DNA from: Fluctibacter halophilus
Lineage (GTDB): Bacteria > Pseudomonadota > Gammaproteobacteria > Enterobacterales > Alteromonadaceae
Direction: 5' to 3'
DNA: 64,000 nt
Assembly (NCBI RefSeq): GCF_020687825.1
Contig: NZ_JAJEWP010000006.1
Location: 186,001-250,000 of the forward strand
Below the pieces are notes generated by a model. It was not told where the DNA came from. It saw only the letters and a program-made list of their open reading frames with translations, and did no database searches. This document shows, in pieces, positions 1 to 8,953 of the stretch. Made by a program: the position numbers and the translations under genes. Every line of letters begins with the position of its first letter. The stretch's first letter is position 1.

Positions 1-468
1 GCTGCCAATGGCGGCATAAATGTAGAAGATAATGAACATCAACAGCACCACGTAGCCCAATTGCGGCAGCGCCTTGATCAACGAGTTGATCAGTACCCGC
101 AATTCCGGGATCACGGACACCATCCGCAGTACACGGAAAACCCGCACCAGTCGCGCCAGCAACGCCATCTCTGAATCTTGCACCGGGATCAGGCTGATCA
201 CCACAACCAGGGTGTCAAACACGTTCCAGCCAGAACGGAAAAAGCCCTTTTTATTCGGTTCAGCAAGAAATCGAATGGTGATTTCAAACAGGAAAAACAG
301 GGTGATAAACACATCCAGATACTGGGTTATCAGCGCAGCCCAGCCTGGTAAGTCGTAGGTTTTGGCGCCGATTTCCAGCGCCGAAATGATAATAACGCTG
401 ACCACAAACAGCTCAAAAATGCGGTTATTTTTCAGGCGTTGCAGTTGATGTTGAAACCGTTCGTACAT
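1..468 (-). CDS. Voltage-gated-type ion transporter, N-terminal part (cut by window edge)
   Basis: The frame begins at an ATG complementary to 466-468 and runs off the left edge after 156 codons without a stop. The visible part contains transmembrane segments S1 to S4 of the Ion_trans family. S4 carries arginines spaced every three residues (LARLVRVFRVLRM, about residues 118-130), as in bacterial NaChBac-like and Kv-like channels. A further hydrophobic segment (S5) follows at the edge. The pore loop and selectivity filter lie outside the window, so the ion cannot be stated. It would act in the inner membrane. The family assignment is good; sodium versus potassium selectivity is unknown. Confidence 0.85.
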   Translation of the reverse strand, partial: MYERFQHQLQRLKNNRIFELFVVSVIIISALEIGAKTYDLPGWAALITQYLDVFITLFFLFEITIRFLAEPNKKGFFRSGWNVFDTLVVVISLIPVQDSEMALLARLVRVFRVLRMVSVIPELRVLINSLIKALPQLGYVVLLMFIIFYIYAAIGS

Positions 469-506
469 GACTCAAACTCGAAATAATTACAGCGATACAA
501 ACATAA

Positions 507-533
507 AAGAGCCTCCCGGCATGGGAGGCTCTT
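507..533 (-). terminator. Intrinsic terminator after the TPR lipoprotein gene
   Basis: An 11-bp perfect stem (AAGAGCCTCCC with its complement) closes a 5-nt loop and is followed on the minus strand by a T-rich tract (TCTTTTATG). It lies between the end of the TPR lipoprotein gene and the start of the ion-channel gene, which are read in the same direction. Confidence 0.85.
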
Positions 534-585
534 CCAGGGTGGAGCATTAGTGGGGCAAAATCTCGCGATTTTCAAGCCCCGTCGA

Positions 586-3333
586 TCAGATACCGTATTC
601 AGCCTTTAGCGTGGCAAGACGGGCCTGGGCATCAGGATTTGACACATTGCGTGCTGCCAAACGACGTTTAGCCTGGGTATCCCTACCAGCCTTGAGCAAC
701 GCTTCAATGTAATTCAGGAAGATTTCATCATTCTCCAGTGACGCAAGGTCAATGCGCTGATACAGGGTCAACGCTTCGTCCAGATCATCCTGTCGCACTC
801 GAATTTGCGCCAGCGTGTCCACCGCAGCAATGTTTTCAGGCTGCATTTCAACCGCTTTATTGGCCAGGGCTGCAGCCTGGGACAGTTGCCCTTCTTCCAT
901 ATACAGGTAGGCAAGATTGTTCAGCGCGACAAAATTGTTCGGATTCTGCTCCAGCGCTTTCACGTAGGTTTTGATCGCGGAGGCATTGCCACTTGCGCCG
1001 CCGATCTGACGCTCAGCCAGCAACATTTGCGCAGCAATATCCTCAGGCGCGCGTTGCAGGTGGCGCTCAAGCAACGCGATCCCCTCTGCGGTTTTGCCCT
1101 GCAGTTCCAGTGCTGCCAGCAACACAATCAAATTGCGGCTGTTGGGTAGTGCTTCATAGGCATCGCTGGCCAACGGCAGAGCCGTTTCACCGTCCCGCTG
1201 AGACACGCTAATCCGCGCCGAAATGCTTTTCACGAAGGGTTGGTCCAACACATCCTTGGACAATCCCTGCAACGCATTTTGCGCCTGATCAAACTGGCCG
1301 GTTAATGTCAGGAAATGAGCGCGCAACAGGTGTAATTGCTGATCGTCTCGCTGCGTTAACACCTTGTCGAGCAAGCCAAGGGCTTCCTTGGCTTTATTTT
1401 GTGAATCCAACAACAGTAACTTGCCCACAACGGCCTGCTTGTTATTGGGCATCTCCGTCAACCAGGCATCGTAATGTGCTTGTGCCTGTTCGACTTTTTG
1501 TTGCTTTAACAGCGCTTGTCCACGCAATGCCCAATACACCACTGGCACATCATCGCTCACGGTGACGTTACCGGTGACGGACTCAACATCGCTCCAACGC
1601 CCTTCGGTGGCGTAGATACGGGCCAGCAACAAGGCCAAATCGGTACGTTGTGGCGCCTTCTGATAAGCCGCTACGGCCGGCGCCATGCCTTCTTCACCCT
1701 GTTGCTGACGTTTAAAGAACAGGTAATGGGTGGCGAGACCGGGCAAATAGTCTGGCGCCTCGTTAATCACCGCAGTCACTTGCTGTTGAGCACTGTCCAT
1801 ATCCCCTTGCTTGAAGGCCAGGTTCGCCAGTGCCAGTTTGGCCTGCAACATATCAGGCTGGGCAGCCAGCGCCCGTTCAAAAGCCTGCTGGGCAGCGGCC
1901 CAATCATTATTGCGCGAGGCCACTTCACCGAGTAGCAGGTGGGCTTCGGCATCATCAGGGTTTGTGCTCAACCACTGGTTAGCCAACGCCTCTGCCTTGT
2001 CTAGCTGACCCGCAGCAAGATACGCGGTCGCCAGTGTGGTACGCACACCCGGCAATTGAGGAGACTGACTGACCGCTTGCTCAAGGTCGACAATGCCTTC
2101 AACGTCATTGAGGGACAATTTCAACACACCCAGCCGCGCCAGATCATCGGCACTGCGAGAAATGTCGGCCGAACGCTCAACCATCTCTCGGGCTTGCTTG
2201 AGACTGCCCTGCTTGATCAATGCAAGACCAGTACTGCTGAACAACGGCGCATCCTGTTCGGTGATCGAGTCCAGTCGGGTCAACACATCTGATGCTTCAC
2301 CACTCTGGCCCAACTGCAGTTGAGCAGCCGCCAACATTTTCAACGCGGGGTGGTTGTCAGGTAGCGAACTGGCGACAAAACTCAGGTGTTCGGCAGCCGA
2401 TTCAAAGTCTTTGTTCTGATAGGCGGCATAACCGGCAATCAAGCGCAACGCAGGATCGCCTCTGCCCAGGGTGATTGCCCGCTCGGCGTGTTGCTGCGCC
2501 AATGCATGTTGTCCTTCACCTGCGGCGATGGTGGCTTTCAGTTGGTTCAACATCGGATGGTCAGGGTGATCGGCCAGCAGGCGATCGACATGCACCTGGG
2601 CTTCATCCATTCTTCCGGCTTCAACCAATAAACTGCTCAGGATAAAGATGATTTGTTTGTCGTCAGGAAATTGCTGCACATAGACCTGATAAACGTCAGC
2701 CGCCTGTTCAGGGCGTTGTAGCATCAACAGCACCTGACCCTGTAGTTTAAGCACATCAGGGTTGAACGGCGACTGCTTACGCAAGGCTTCTATGGCTGTC
2801 AGTGCGCCCTGGGTGTCATCCTGCAACAGGGGCTGGTAGGCCAAAATCAGTCCTTTGTAGACCGAGTTGGTATCCAACGCACCCAGTTCTTCAATCTGGG
2901 CCAGCGCGTCTTCACGGCGATCCAGTTGCACCAAAGACTGTAGTTTAAAAAACCCTGCTTCGGCCTTTTCTGCATCTGACATACCGGCGGCGGCAACATC
3001 AAGCTCGGTCAGGGCAGCATGGGCACCGGTGCGCTGATAGGCTTTGGACAACAAAGGAATGACCTCAGAGGCTGGCTGGCCGTATTCCAACGCGCGATTC
3101 AATTCCTTTTCAGCGCTGTCGAAGTCATTCATGGCCAGATACACTTTGCCCAGCTCAAAGCGGGCTGTGGCAGATTGCGGGGATTGCTGTACGGCGTTTT
3201 TCAGTTCAACCACCGCCGCTTCAAAATTATTTTGCGCAACGAATTTCTGAGCATTTTCAATATGTTCTTCACTGGTTTGCCCCGAGCACCCCATCAGTGC
3301 ACTTAACAGAATCAACCACAACGCCTTTTTCAT
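586..3333 (-). CDS. PrsT-like TPR-repeat lipoprotein (PEP-CTERM/exosortase-associated type)
   Basis: This 915-aa protein has a lipoprotein signal peptide (MKKALWLILLSALMGC, lipidated Cys16). The rest is an almost continuous array of tetratricopeptide repeats, with repeated A..LG..Y...G....A...Y..AL patterns from about residue 20 to the end. Length, lipobox and repeat layout match the PrsT family (TIGR02917), usually linked to exosortase and exopolysaccharide loci. No exosortase, PEP-CTERM protein or glycosyltransferase is visible here, so a role in envelope sorting or polysaccharide secretion is inferred from the family only. The product should be anchored in the inner or outer membrane, facing the periplasm. 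It is followed by a strong terminator and appears to be transcribed alone. Confidence 0.8.
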   Translation of the reverse strand: MKKALWLILLSALMGCSGQTSEEHIENAQKFVAQNNFEAAVVELKNAVQQSPQSATARFELGKVYLAMNDFDSAEKELNRALEYGQPASEVIPLLSKAYQRTGAHAALTELDVAAAGMSDAEKAEAGFFKLQSLVQLDRREDALAQIEELGALDTNSVYKGLILAYQPLLQDDTQGALTAIEALRKQSPFNPDVLKLQGQVLLMLQRPEQAADVYQVYVQQFPDDKQIIFILSSLLVEAGRMDEAQVHVDRLLADHPDHPMLNQLKATIAAGEGQHALAQQHAERAITLGRGDPALRLIAGYAAYQNKDFESAAEHLSFVASSLPDNHPALKMLAAAQLQLGQSGEASDVLTRLDSITEQDAPLFSSTGLALIKQGSLKQAREMVERSADISRSADDLARLGVLKLSLNDVEGIVDLEQAVSQSPQLPGVRTTLATAYLAAGQLDKAEALANQWLSTNPDDAEAHLLLGEVASRNNDWAAAQQAFERALAAQPDMLQAKLALANLAFKQGDMDSAQQQVTAVINEAPDYLPGLATHYLFFKRQQQGEEGMAPAVAAYQKAPQRTDLALLLARIYATEGRWSDVESVTGNVTVSDDVPVVYWALRGQALLKQQKVEQAQAHYDAWLTEMPNNKQAVVGKLLLLDSQNKAKEALGLLDKVLTQRDDQQLHLLRAHFLTLTGQFDQAQNALQGLSKDVLDQPFVKSISARISVSQRDGETALPLASDAYEALPNSRNLIVLLAALELQGKTAEGIALLERHLQRAPEDIAAQMLLAERQIGGASGNASAIKTYVKALEQNPNNFVALNNLAYLYMEEGQLSQAAALANKAVEMQPENIAAVDTLAQIRVRQDDLDEALTLYQRIDLASLENDEIFLNYIEALLKAGRDTQAKRRLAARNVSNPDAQARLATLKAEYGI

Positions 3334-3444
3334 CTTACTTTCCTTATTATTGTGATGCGGGATACCGCAGAGGTTACCTTACCGCGAAGCAGGCGAGCTG
3401 TGAACGTCAATTTTCTGATAAGACACAATCAATGTCGCGGTTGT

Positions 3445-3474
3445 TTGGTATATCCGTACCATATGGAATATAAT
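3445..3474 (+). promoter_or_regulatory. Candidate sigma-70 promoter for deaD
   Basis: A perfect -10 hexamer TATAAT (3469-3474) sits 18 bp downstream of a TTGGTA -35-like element (3445-3450). It would leave a 5' untranslated region of about 80 nt before the DeaD start at 3560, which fits the long leaders common for cold-shock helicase genes. The assignment is by consensus only. Confidence 0.5.
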
Positions 3475-3559
3475 TGCGGTTTTAAATAACCCGGCGTATT
3501 AAGCGGGCCGTTCTCACGCCATGCCCCCCTACTGACCAGCCGGCAACCAGGGATCTTAA

Positions 3560-5278
3560 ATGACCACCACCACTGATATAACGTTCCGCGATCTAGCATT
3601 GCCTGAACCCATTCTGCAAGCGCTGGAAAAAGTGGGGTATGAAAAGCCTTCGCCCATCCAGGCTGAAAGCATTCCGCTGTTGTTAGAGGGGCATGACCTG
3701 CTTGGACAAGCGCAAACCGGTACGGGTAAAACCGCCGCCTTTGCATTGCCCATGCTGGCACAAATCAACAGCGAACAAACAACACCGCAACTACTGGTAC
3801 TGGCGCCTACCCGCGAACTGGCCATTCAGGTTGCGGAAGCCTTTCAGGTTTACGCCAGTTTTTCCAATAAAATCAAAGTTCTGCCTGTTTACGGCGGACA
3901 ATCCTATGACAACCAAATTCGCCAATTGAAACGGGGTGTTCAAGTGGTTGTCGGTACACCTGGCCGGGTGATTGACCACATCAAGCGCGGCACACTGAAG
4001 CTCGATCAGTTACGCTTCCTGGTGCTCGACGAGGCCGACGAAATGCTGCGCATGGGATTCATCGACGACGTCGAATGGATCCTCAGCCACGCGCCAGAGA
4101 CCCGTCAGACAGCGCTGTTTTCCGCCACCATGCCGGAGCCGATCCGTAAGATCACGCAACGTTACCTGAACGATCCAAAGCAGGTCAAAATCGCCGCTAA
4201 GGTTTCCACTGCCAGCACCATTCGCCAGCGTTACTGCCAGGTTGCCGGACACCACAAACTGGAAGCACTGACCCGTATTCTGGAAGTCGAGCCTTTTGAC
4301 GGTGTGATCATCTTCGTGCGTACCAAAACCGCCACCGTTGAACTGGCGGAGAAATTGTCTGCCCGCGGCTATGATGTGGAACCCCTCAATGGTGATATTC
4401 CACAACAAGCCCGTGAGCGCACGGTCGAACGCCTCAAAAAAGGCACCATCGATGTATTGGTCGCCACCGATGTTGTGGCGCGGGGTTTGGATGTTGAGCG
4501 GGTTAGTCACGTGATCAATTTTGACATTCCCTACGACACGGAATCCTACGTTCACCGTATCGGCCGAACCGGGCGAGCCGGCCGTCAGGGGGATGCCATT
4601 CTGTTCATCTCACACCGCGAAAAGCGCCTGTTGTTTGCGATTGAAAAGGCCACCAAGCAAAAGATCGATGTGATGCCAATCCCATCGGTGTCTGAGCTGA
4701 ACGAAAACCGCCTGACACGTTTCAAACAAAACGTGATCAATGCCCTGGAAGACGACAGCATCGAAAGCCTGATCCCGATTGTTGAATCAATTCAGCAGGA
4801 ATCGGAAGCGTCTCCTGAGAAAATCATGGCTGCGCTGGCCAAACTGGCGCAAGGTGACGAGCCACTGATCCTGAAAGAGAGTGACCGTCCGGATCTGACA
4901 GCCAAGCCACCGCGCCGTGAAAACGGTCCCCGTGACCGCAATGACCGAAATGACCGCGGTGGTCGGGATGATCGTAAGGGCAAAGGTCGACAACGGGGTA
5001 AGCCGGAAGCCGGCATGCAACGCTACCGTATTGAAGTGGGCCACAGTCATGGCGTCAAACCCGGCAATATCGTCGGTGCCATCGCCAACGAAGGGAACAT
5101 TGACAGCAAGCACATCGGCGCGATCGAAATCTTCGACCGTTTCAGCACCGTGGACTTGCCCCAGGGTATGCCGCCAGAAACCCGTGATGCATTGCAAAAA
5201 GCCCGTGTTTCCGGACAACGTCTGGGCCTGCGGGAGTGGCGCGACGAGCCACCAAAACGCAAAAAGCGTAAAGACTAA
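3560..5278 (+). CDS. deaD: DEAD-box ATP-dependent RNA helicase DeaD/CsdA
   Basis: This 572-aa helicase unwinds RNA duplexes during ribosome assembly and cold adaptation, judging from the family. The motifs appear in order: Q-motif region (residues ~5-40), AQTGTGKT (Walker A), PTRELA, TPGR, DEAD within VLDEADEML, SAT, and HRIGRTGR. After about residue 430 there is an Arg/Gly/Asp-rich linker (repeated RNDRNDR-like runs). It leads to a DbpA-type RNA-binding domain (RYRIEVGHSHGVKPGNIVGA) and a basic tail ending RKKRKD. The presence of that domain and the length favour DeaD over RhlE or SrmB. The gene stands alone with its own terminator. Confidence 0.93.
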   Translation: MTTTTDITFRDLALPEPILQALEKVGYEKPSPIQAESIPLLLEGHDLLGQAQTGTGKTAAFALPMLAQINSEQTTPQLLVLAPTRELAIQVAEAFQVYASFSNKIKVLPVYGGQSYDNQIRQLKRGVQVVVGTPGRVIDHIKRGTLKLDQLRFLVLDEADEMLRMGFIDDVEWILSHAPETRQTALFSATMPEPIRKITQRYLNDPKQVKIAAKVSTASTIRQRYCQVAGHHKLEALTRILEVEPFDGVIIFVRTKTATVELAEKLSARGYDVEPLNGDIPQQARERTVERLKKGTIDVLVATDVVARGLDVERVSHVINFDIPYDTESYVHRIGRTGRAGRQGDAILFISHREKRLLFAIEKATKQKIDVMPIPSVSELNENRLTRFKQNVINALEDDSIESLIPIVESIQQESEASPEKIMAALAKLAQGDEPLILKESDRPDLTAKPPRRENGPRDRNDRNDRGGRDDRKGKGRQRGKPEAGMQRYRIEVGHSHGVKPGNIVGAIANEGNIDSKHIGAIEIFDRFSTVDLPQGMPPETRDALQKARVSGQRLGLREWRDEPPKRKKRKD

Positions 5279-5283
5279 GTTTT

Positions 5284-5309
5284 AAAGGCGGCATTGACCG
5301 CCTTTTTTA
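5284..5309 (+). terminator. Intrinsic terminator of deaD
   Basis: The 8-bp stem AAAGGCGG/CCGCCTTT with a 6-nt loop is followed by a run of T residues, five bases after the deaD stop codon. Confidence 0.88.
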
Positions 5310-5399
5310 TTTCCTAATGGAATAAAATTTAACTTTTAAATTCTTTATTGAAATACTTGATTCAGGCAAACTGCGCACACTGAACAGAGAGTAGGCCCG

Positions 5400-6797
5400 A
5401 TGCGTTATTTCCCCTTATTTATCGATACCCAACACTTACACTGCCTGGTCGTCGGCGGTGGGGAAGTCGCTGCACGCAAACTGGAACTGCTCGCCAATAC
5501 TGAAGCCGCCATAACGGTGGTTACCCGGGAAGCCTGTCCGACGGTACAAAAAATGGCCGAGGAAGGACGCATTACCCTGCATCTTCGCCCATTTGAGGAC
5601 AGCGACATTGTCGCTGCGCGGGTGATCTTCGTGGCCACCAATGATGGCGAGCTCAACGGCCATATTCAATCCCTTGGGACCGCCGAGGGCGCGCTGGTCA
5701 ATGTGGTGGATGACGTTAAGCGCTGCAATTTCATTACGCCGTCAATTGTTAATCGTGGTCCGGTCACCATCGCCATGGCCAGCGGTGGCGTTGCACCGGT
5801 ACTGTTGCGCTACCTGCGTCAGAAGCTGGAAGCCTGGATCCCACAACGCATTGCGCGACTGGGCGAGTTTGCCGAGCGTTTCCGTGATCAGGTTAAAGGC
5901 CGCTTTAACACCGTGACCCAACGGCGTTACTTCTGGGAAGAAGTGTTCGATGGCCCAATTGCCGAAGCGATTTTGCAGGGCAACGATGCACAGGCGGAAC
6001 AAGCGATGCTGGACAAGCTGAACAGCGAGCGGCCCGAACAACCCGGCGAAGTGTATCTGGTCGGTGCCGGTCCGGGCGATCCGGAATTGCTGACCTTTCG
6101 TGCACTGCGCCTGATGCAAAAGGCCGATGTGGTTATCTACGACCGGCTGGTGTCCCCCGAAATTCTCGCCATGGTAAGACGTGACGCTGAGAAGCACTAC
6201 GTGGGCAAAGCCAAGAGTAACCATACCCTTCCACAACAGGACATCAACGCCTTACTGGTCAAAGAAGCCAAAGCCGGCAAACGGGTCGTACGGCTCAAAG
6301 GTGGCGATCCGTTTATTTTCGGCCGAGGTGGCGAAGAACTCGAAACCCTGGTTGAGCATCAGGTGCGTTTTCAGGTCGTGCCGGGGATCACCGCTGCCAG
6401 TGGCGCAGCGAGCTATGCCGGTATCCCATTGACCCACCGGGATCATGCCCAATCCGTAGTGTTTGCAACCGGTCATTTACGCGACAATTCCATCGACCTG
6501 GATTGGCCAGCGCTGGTACAAACCGGTCAAACCCTGGTGTTTTACATGGGCCTGACCGGCCTGCCGATCATCTGCGAACAATTGGTGAAGCATGGCATGT
6601 CGGCACAAACCCCGATCGCGATGATCGCCAATGCCACCACGGCGCAACAGCGCGTGGTTACCGGTAACTTAAACACCATCTGTGCGAAGGCCGAAGCGGC
6701 AAACATTCAACCTCCTGCATTGATTGTGATCGGTTCGGTGGTCAGCCTGCACGATTCACTCAACTGGTTTCACCCTGCACCAGAGGCCCTTGCTTAA
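5400..6797 (+). CDS. cysG: Siroheme synthase (trifunctional CysG)
   Basis: This 465-aa protein is a fusion. The N-terminal precorrin-2 dehydrogenase/ferrochelatase (residues ~1-210) has a Rossmann motif VVGGGEVAARK. The C-terminal uroporphyrinogen-III methyltransferase (~215-460) has VGAGPGDPELLT, VVIYDRLV and RLKGGDPFIFGRGGEE. Together they turn uroporphyrinogen III into siroheme for sulfite and nitrite reductases. The residues at the positions of E. coli CysG Asp104 and Ser128 (dehydrogenase/chelatase site) and Asp248 (methyltransferase) are conserved at identical numbering, so all three activities are expected. No assimilatory sulfur or nitrogen reductase gene is adjacent. Confidence 0.95.
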   Translation: MRYFPLFIDTQHLHCLVVGGGEVAARKLELLANTEAAITVVTREACPTVQKMAEEGRITLHLRPFEDSDIVAARVIFVATNDGELNGHIQSLGTAEGALVNVVDDVKRCNFITPSIVNRGPVTIAMASGGVAPVLLRYLRQKLEAWIPQRIARLGEFAERFRDQVKGRFNTVTQRRYFWEEVFDGPIAEAILQGNDAQAEQAMLDKLNSERPEQPGEVYLVGAGPGDPELLTFRALRLMQKADVVIYDRLVSPEILAMVRRDAEKHYVGKAKSNHTLPQQDINALLVKEAKAGKRVVRLKGGDPFIFGRGGEELETLVEHQVRFQVVPGITAASGAASYAGIPLTHRDHAQSVVFATGHLRDNSIDLDWPALVQTGQTLVFYMGLTGLPIICEQLVKHGMSAQTPIAMIANATTAQQRVVTGNLNTICAKAEAANIQPPALIVIGSVVSLHDSLNWFHPAPEALA

Positions 6798-6826
6798 TAC
6801 TTTGTCGTATAGACGCCGCTGAAGTT

Positions 6827-6849
6827 GTCGATATACTGAGTATAACGAC
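6827..6849. promoter_or_regulatory. Imperfect palindrome just upstream of the transglutaminase-like gene
   Basis: A 23-bp sequence reads GTCG-A-TATAC, a TGA centre, then GTATA-A-CGAC. It is an inverted repeat with a single mismatched position per arm. It ends 14 bp before the start codon at 6864 and contains a TATACT that could serve as a -10 element. It looks like an operator, but no cognate regulator can be named. Confidence 0.45.
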
Positions 6850-6863
6850 CAGTCAGGTGAGTC

Positions 6864-7850
6864 ATGCGCGGCATTACACTCGTCATGGCAATCTTGTTGG
6901 CCGTGCTGTCGCACGGTAACGGGTTTGCCAAACAACTCAGCTTTCAACGGACACCGCAGGAAAACGGGGTGGCCCTGCGCTATGTATGGCAGGACCATGC
7001 GGGCCGGCAGCGGGAACTGTCGTTTGTGCTCGACAATCAGGAACTGGACAAGCAATTTCGCAATACCGTGTTGTACAAACCCGATGTGGCCACCCGCTAC
7101 CTGTACATTGAACTGCTCAAGCATGCCCGTGAAGTCAATCCCAGAGAAGCCCGTGTTTCGGTACAACGGTTAGGCAAAGACGTACGGATTGTGGTCAAGG
7201 GGCGCAACGAAACCCTGCGCGAAAAATGGCAAGACTTTATGCTGACTCAGCAAGATGTGGCGTTTCGCGACTACCTGGCAATCCAGTATTTCGTGCCCTG
7301 GACCAATCATATGGGGCAAAAAGGCATCAAGCCGGATCACATCCGCTACCTGCAGGAAAGCCGCCAGATCCTGATGCCCGTCGCCCAAGCCATTTACAAC
7401 ATGCTAGAGCCCGGCAGCAACACCAGGGATTACGTTAACTTGCTGCTCAGTTGGATACAGAGCATTCCCTACAACCCATTGGAAAACCGGCTGACCTCAA
7501 ACGGTGCGGGCTATCTGGCCCCGGTCGAAGTGCTACTGAGCAATCAGGGCGATTGTGACAGCAAAACCACCCTTATGGCGGCACTGATGCGCTCGCTGCT
7601 GCCCCGCCTGCGCATGGAATTGGTGTACCTTCCCCGCCATGCCTTAATGGCAGCGGCATTGTCACACCGGGAGGAAGAACAAACCCTGCAGGTCGGCAAA
7701 AGTCGCTTGTTGTTAATGGAACCCACCGGACCAGCCCCCTTGCCGGTGGGTGAAATCTCGACCCAGTCAGCCAGCAAACTCGCCAGTGGCATGGTGACCC
7801 ATGAAACTATTCCGCTGTATCAGCAGGCTGCGGTTCAAAGCGACGAATAG
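6864..7850 (+). CDS. Periplasmic transglutaminase-like (cysteine protease fold) protein
   Basis: This 328-aa protein starts after a good Shine-Dalgarno (AGGTGA) and carries a cleavable signal peptide (residues ~1-22, hydrophobic core ITLVMAILLAVLS). The C-terminal half resembles the transglutaminase-like superfamily. A candidate nucleophile lies in NQGDCDSKTTLMAALMRSL (Cys near residue 232), followed by a candidate His in YLPRHALMAA and an acidic residue in LLMEPTGP, in the order expected for a Cys-His-Asp/Glu triad. The N-terminal ~150 residues are unrecognised. Its substrate is unknown; bacterial homologues of this fold act as peptidases or amidases. The 3' end overlaps the convergent GGDEF gene by 44 bp. 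Confidence 0.6.
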   Translation: MRGITLVMAILLAVLSHGNGFAKQLSFQRTPQENGVALRYVWQDHAGRQRELSFVLDNQELDKQFRNTVLYKPDVATRYLYIELLKHAREVNPREARVSVQRLGKDVRIVVKGRNETLREKWQDFMLTQQDVAFRDYLAIQYFVPWTNHMGQKGIKPDHIRYLQESRQILMPVAQAIYNMLEPGSNTRDYVNLLLSWIQSIPYNPLENRLTSNGAGYLAPVEVLLSNQGDCDSKTTLMAALMRSLLPRLRMELVYLPRHALMAAALSHREEEQTLQVGKSRLLLMEPTGPAPLPVGEISTQSASKLASGMVTHETIPLYQQAAVQSDE

Positions 7851-8748
7851 CCAGGCGGTTACGACCGGCTGATTTTGCTGCATACAGCTGCTCGTCGGCA
7901 GCCTCCAGCGCGGCCATTTTGTCCATGCCCTTTTCAGGAACCACCACCACAGCACCGAAACTCAGGGTCACATGCTCTGCACAGTCCGAATACTCATGAG
8001 GAATGGCCAGATGACTGAGGTTTTCAATCAGCTTTTGAACAAAGCCTTTGGTGGCTTTTTCGTCACTCTCGGGCAACAACATGACAAACTCTTCACCACC
8101 ATAGCGGGCCACAAAATCTCCGGCCCGTTTGGCCACCTTGGCCAATAACCCCGCGACGCTGATCAACGCATCGTCGCCCACCGCATGACCGTATTTGTCG
8201 TTGTATTGTTTGAAATAATCGATATCCGCCATGCAGATCCCCAGCGGCTTGCCGTGTCGCTTGGCGCGTCGCCACTCCTCTTCAAAGCGCTTATCGAACG
8301 AACGACGATTGGGGATGTCGGTCAAACCATCCATGTCCACCAGCGACTCCAGCAGATCCGTTTTGTGCTTCAACTCCAGTTGCTTGGCGATGCGGGCCCT
8401 GGCCAGCGGCATTTTAATCGGCTTGGTAAAATAGTCCGCCGCGCCCATTCTGAGACCCTTGACCTCATTTTCGTCTGAATCCTGACCGGTGACAAAAATG
8501 ATCGGAATGGATTTGGTGTCGGGGTGGTTTTTGAGGGATTTTAGCACCGTATACCCACTCATATCGGGCAAACGGATGTCCAACAACACCAGATCGGGTT
8601 TTTCCTCACAGGCCAGTTCGATGGCACGTTTTCCCGTATCAGCCATGATCACCCGATAATCTTCAGACAAGCCCTGGCCGATAATGCGCAGATTGATCTG
8701 CTCATCATCGACAGCAAGGATCACCGGTTGTGACTTCTTTCGTGGCAT
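7807..8748 (-). CDS. Response regulator with diguanylate cyclase output (REC-GGDEF)
   Basis: This 313-aa protein has an N-terminal receiver domain (residues ~8-125) with the acidic pair DDE near residue 14 and phosphoacceptor Asp57 in LVLLDIRLPDMSG. A GGDEF domain follows (~150-305), with the active-site motif RYGGEEF. An RxxD product-inhibition site (RAGD) lies exactly five residues before GGEEF. It should make cyclic di-GMP when phosphorylated and be feedback-inhibited. No histidine kinase is adjacent, so it is an orphan regulator. A clear Shine-Dalgarno (AGAGGT) supports the start. Two further c-di-GMP/phosphorelay genes lie at 19-21 kb. Confidence 0.92.
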   Translation of the reverse strand: MPRKKSQPVILAVDDEQINLRIIGQGLSEDYRVIMADTGKRAIELACEEKPDLVLLDIRLPDMSGYTVLKSLKNHPDTKSIPIIFVTGQDSDENEVKGLRMGAADYFTKPIKMPLARARIAKQLELKHKTDLLESLVDMDGLTDIPNRRSFDKRFEEEWRRAKRHGKPLGICMADIDYFKQYNDKYGHAVGDDALISVAGLLAKVAKRAGDFVARYGGEEFVMLLPESDEKATKGFVQKLIENLSHLAIPHEYSDCAEHVTLSFGAVVVVPEKGMDKMAALEAADEQLYAAKSAGRNRLAIRRFEPQPADTAE

Positions 8749-8953
8749 CGTAACCTCTTAACAAAACGGTCAATACTGTATCGGCCCACAATGGCCAAGT
8801 CTTACTGCTCTCATCACCAGGCAGGTAAAAAGAACTTGTCCACGGGCATCGCACGGTGTGCCCGAAAGTAAGGCCGCTCGCAACTGCTCACCGCAACATT
8901 TTTACCTGTGAGACCGCGATTTCGATCAATCCCACAGCCAATGAAGTGCAAGA

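Noticed and set aside
3429-3825. Minus-strand frames of 110 and 89 codons near the deaD start
   Set aside because: They lie opposite the deaD promoter and N-terminal coding region; no ribosome-binding site or recognisable protein features.
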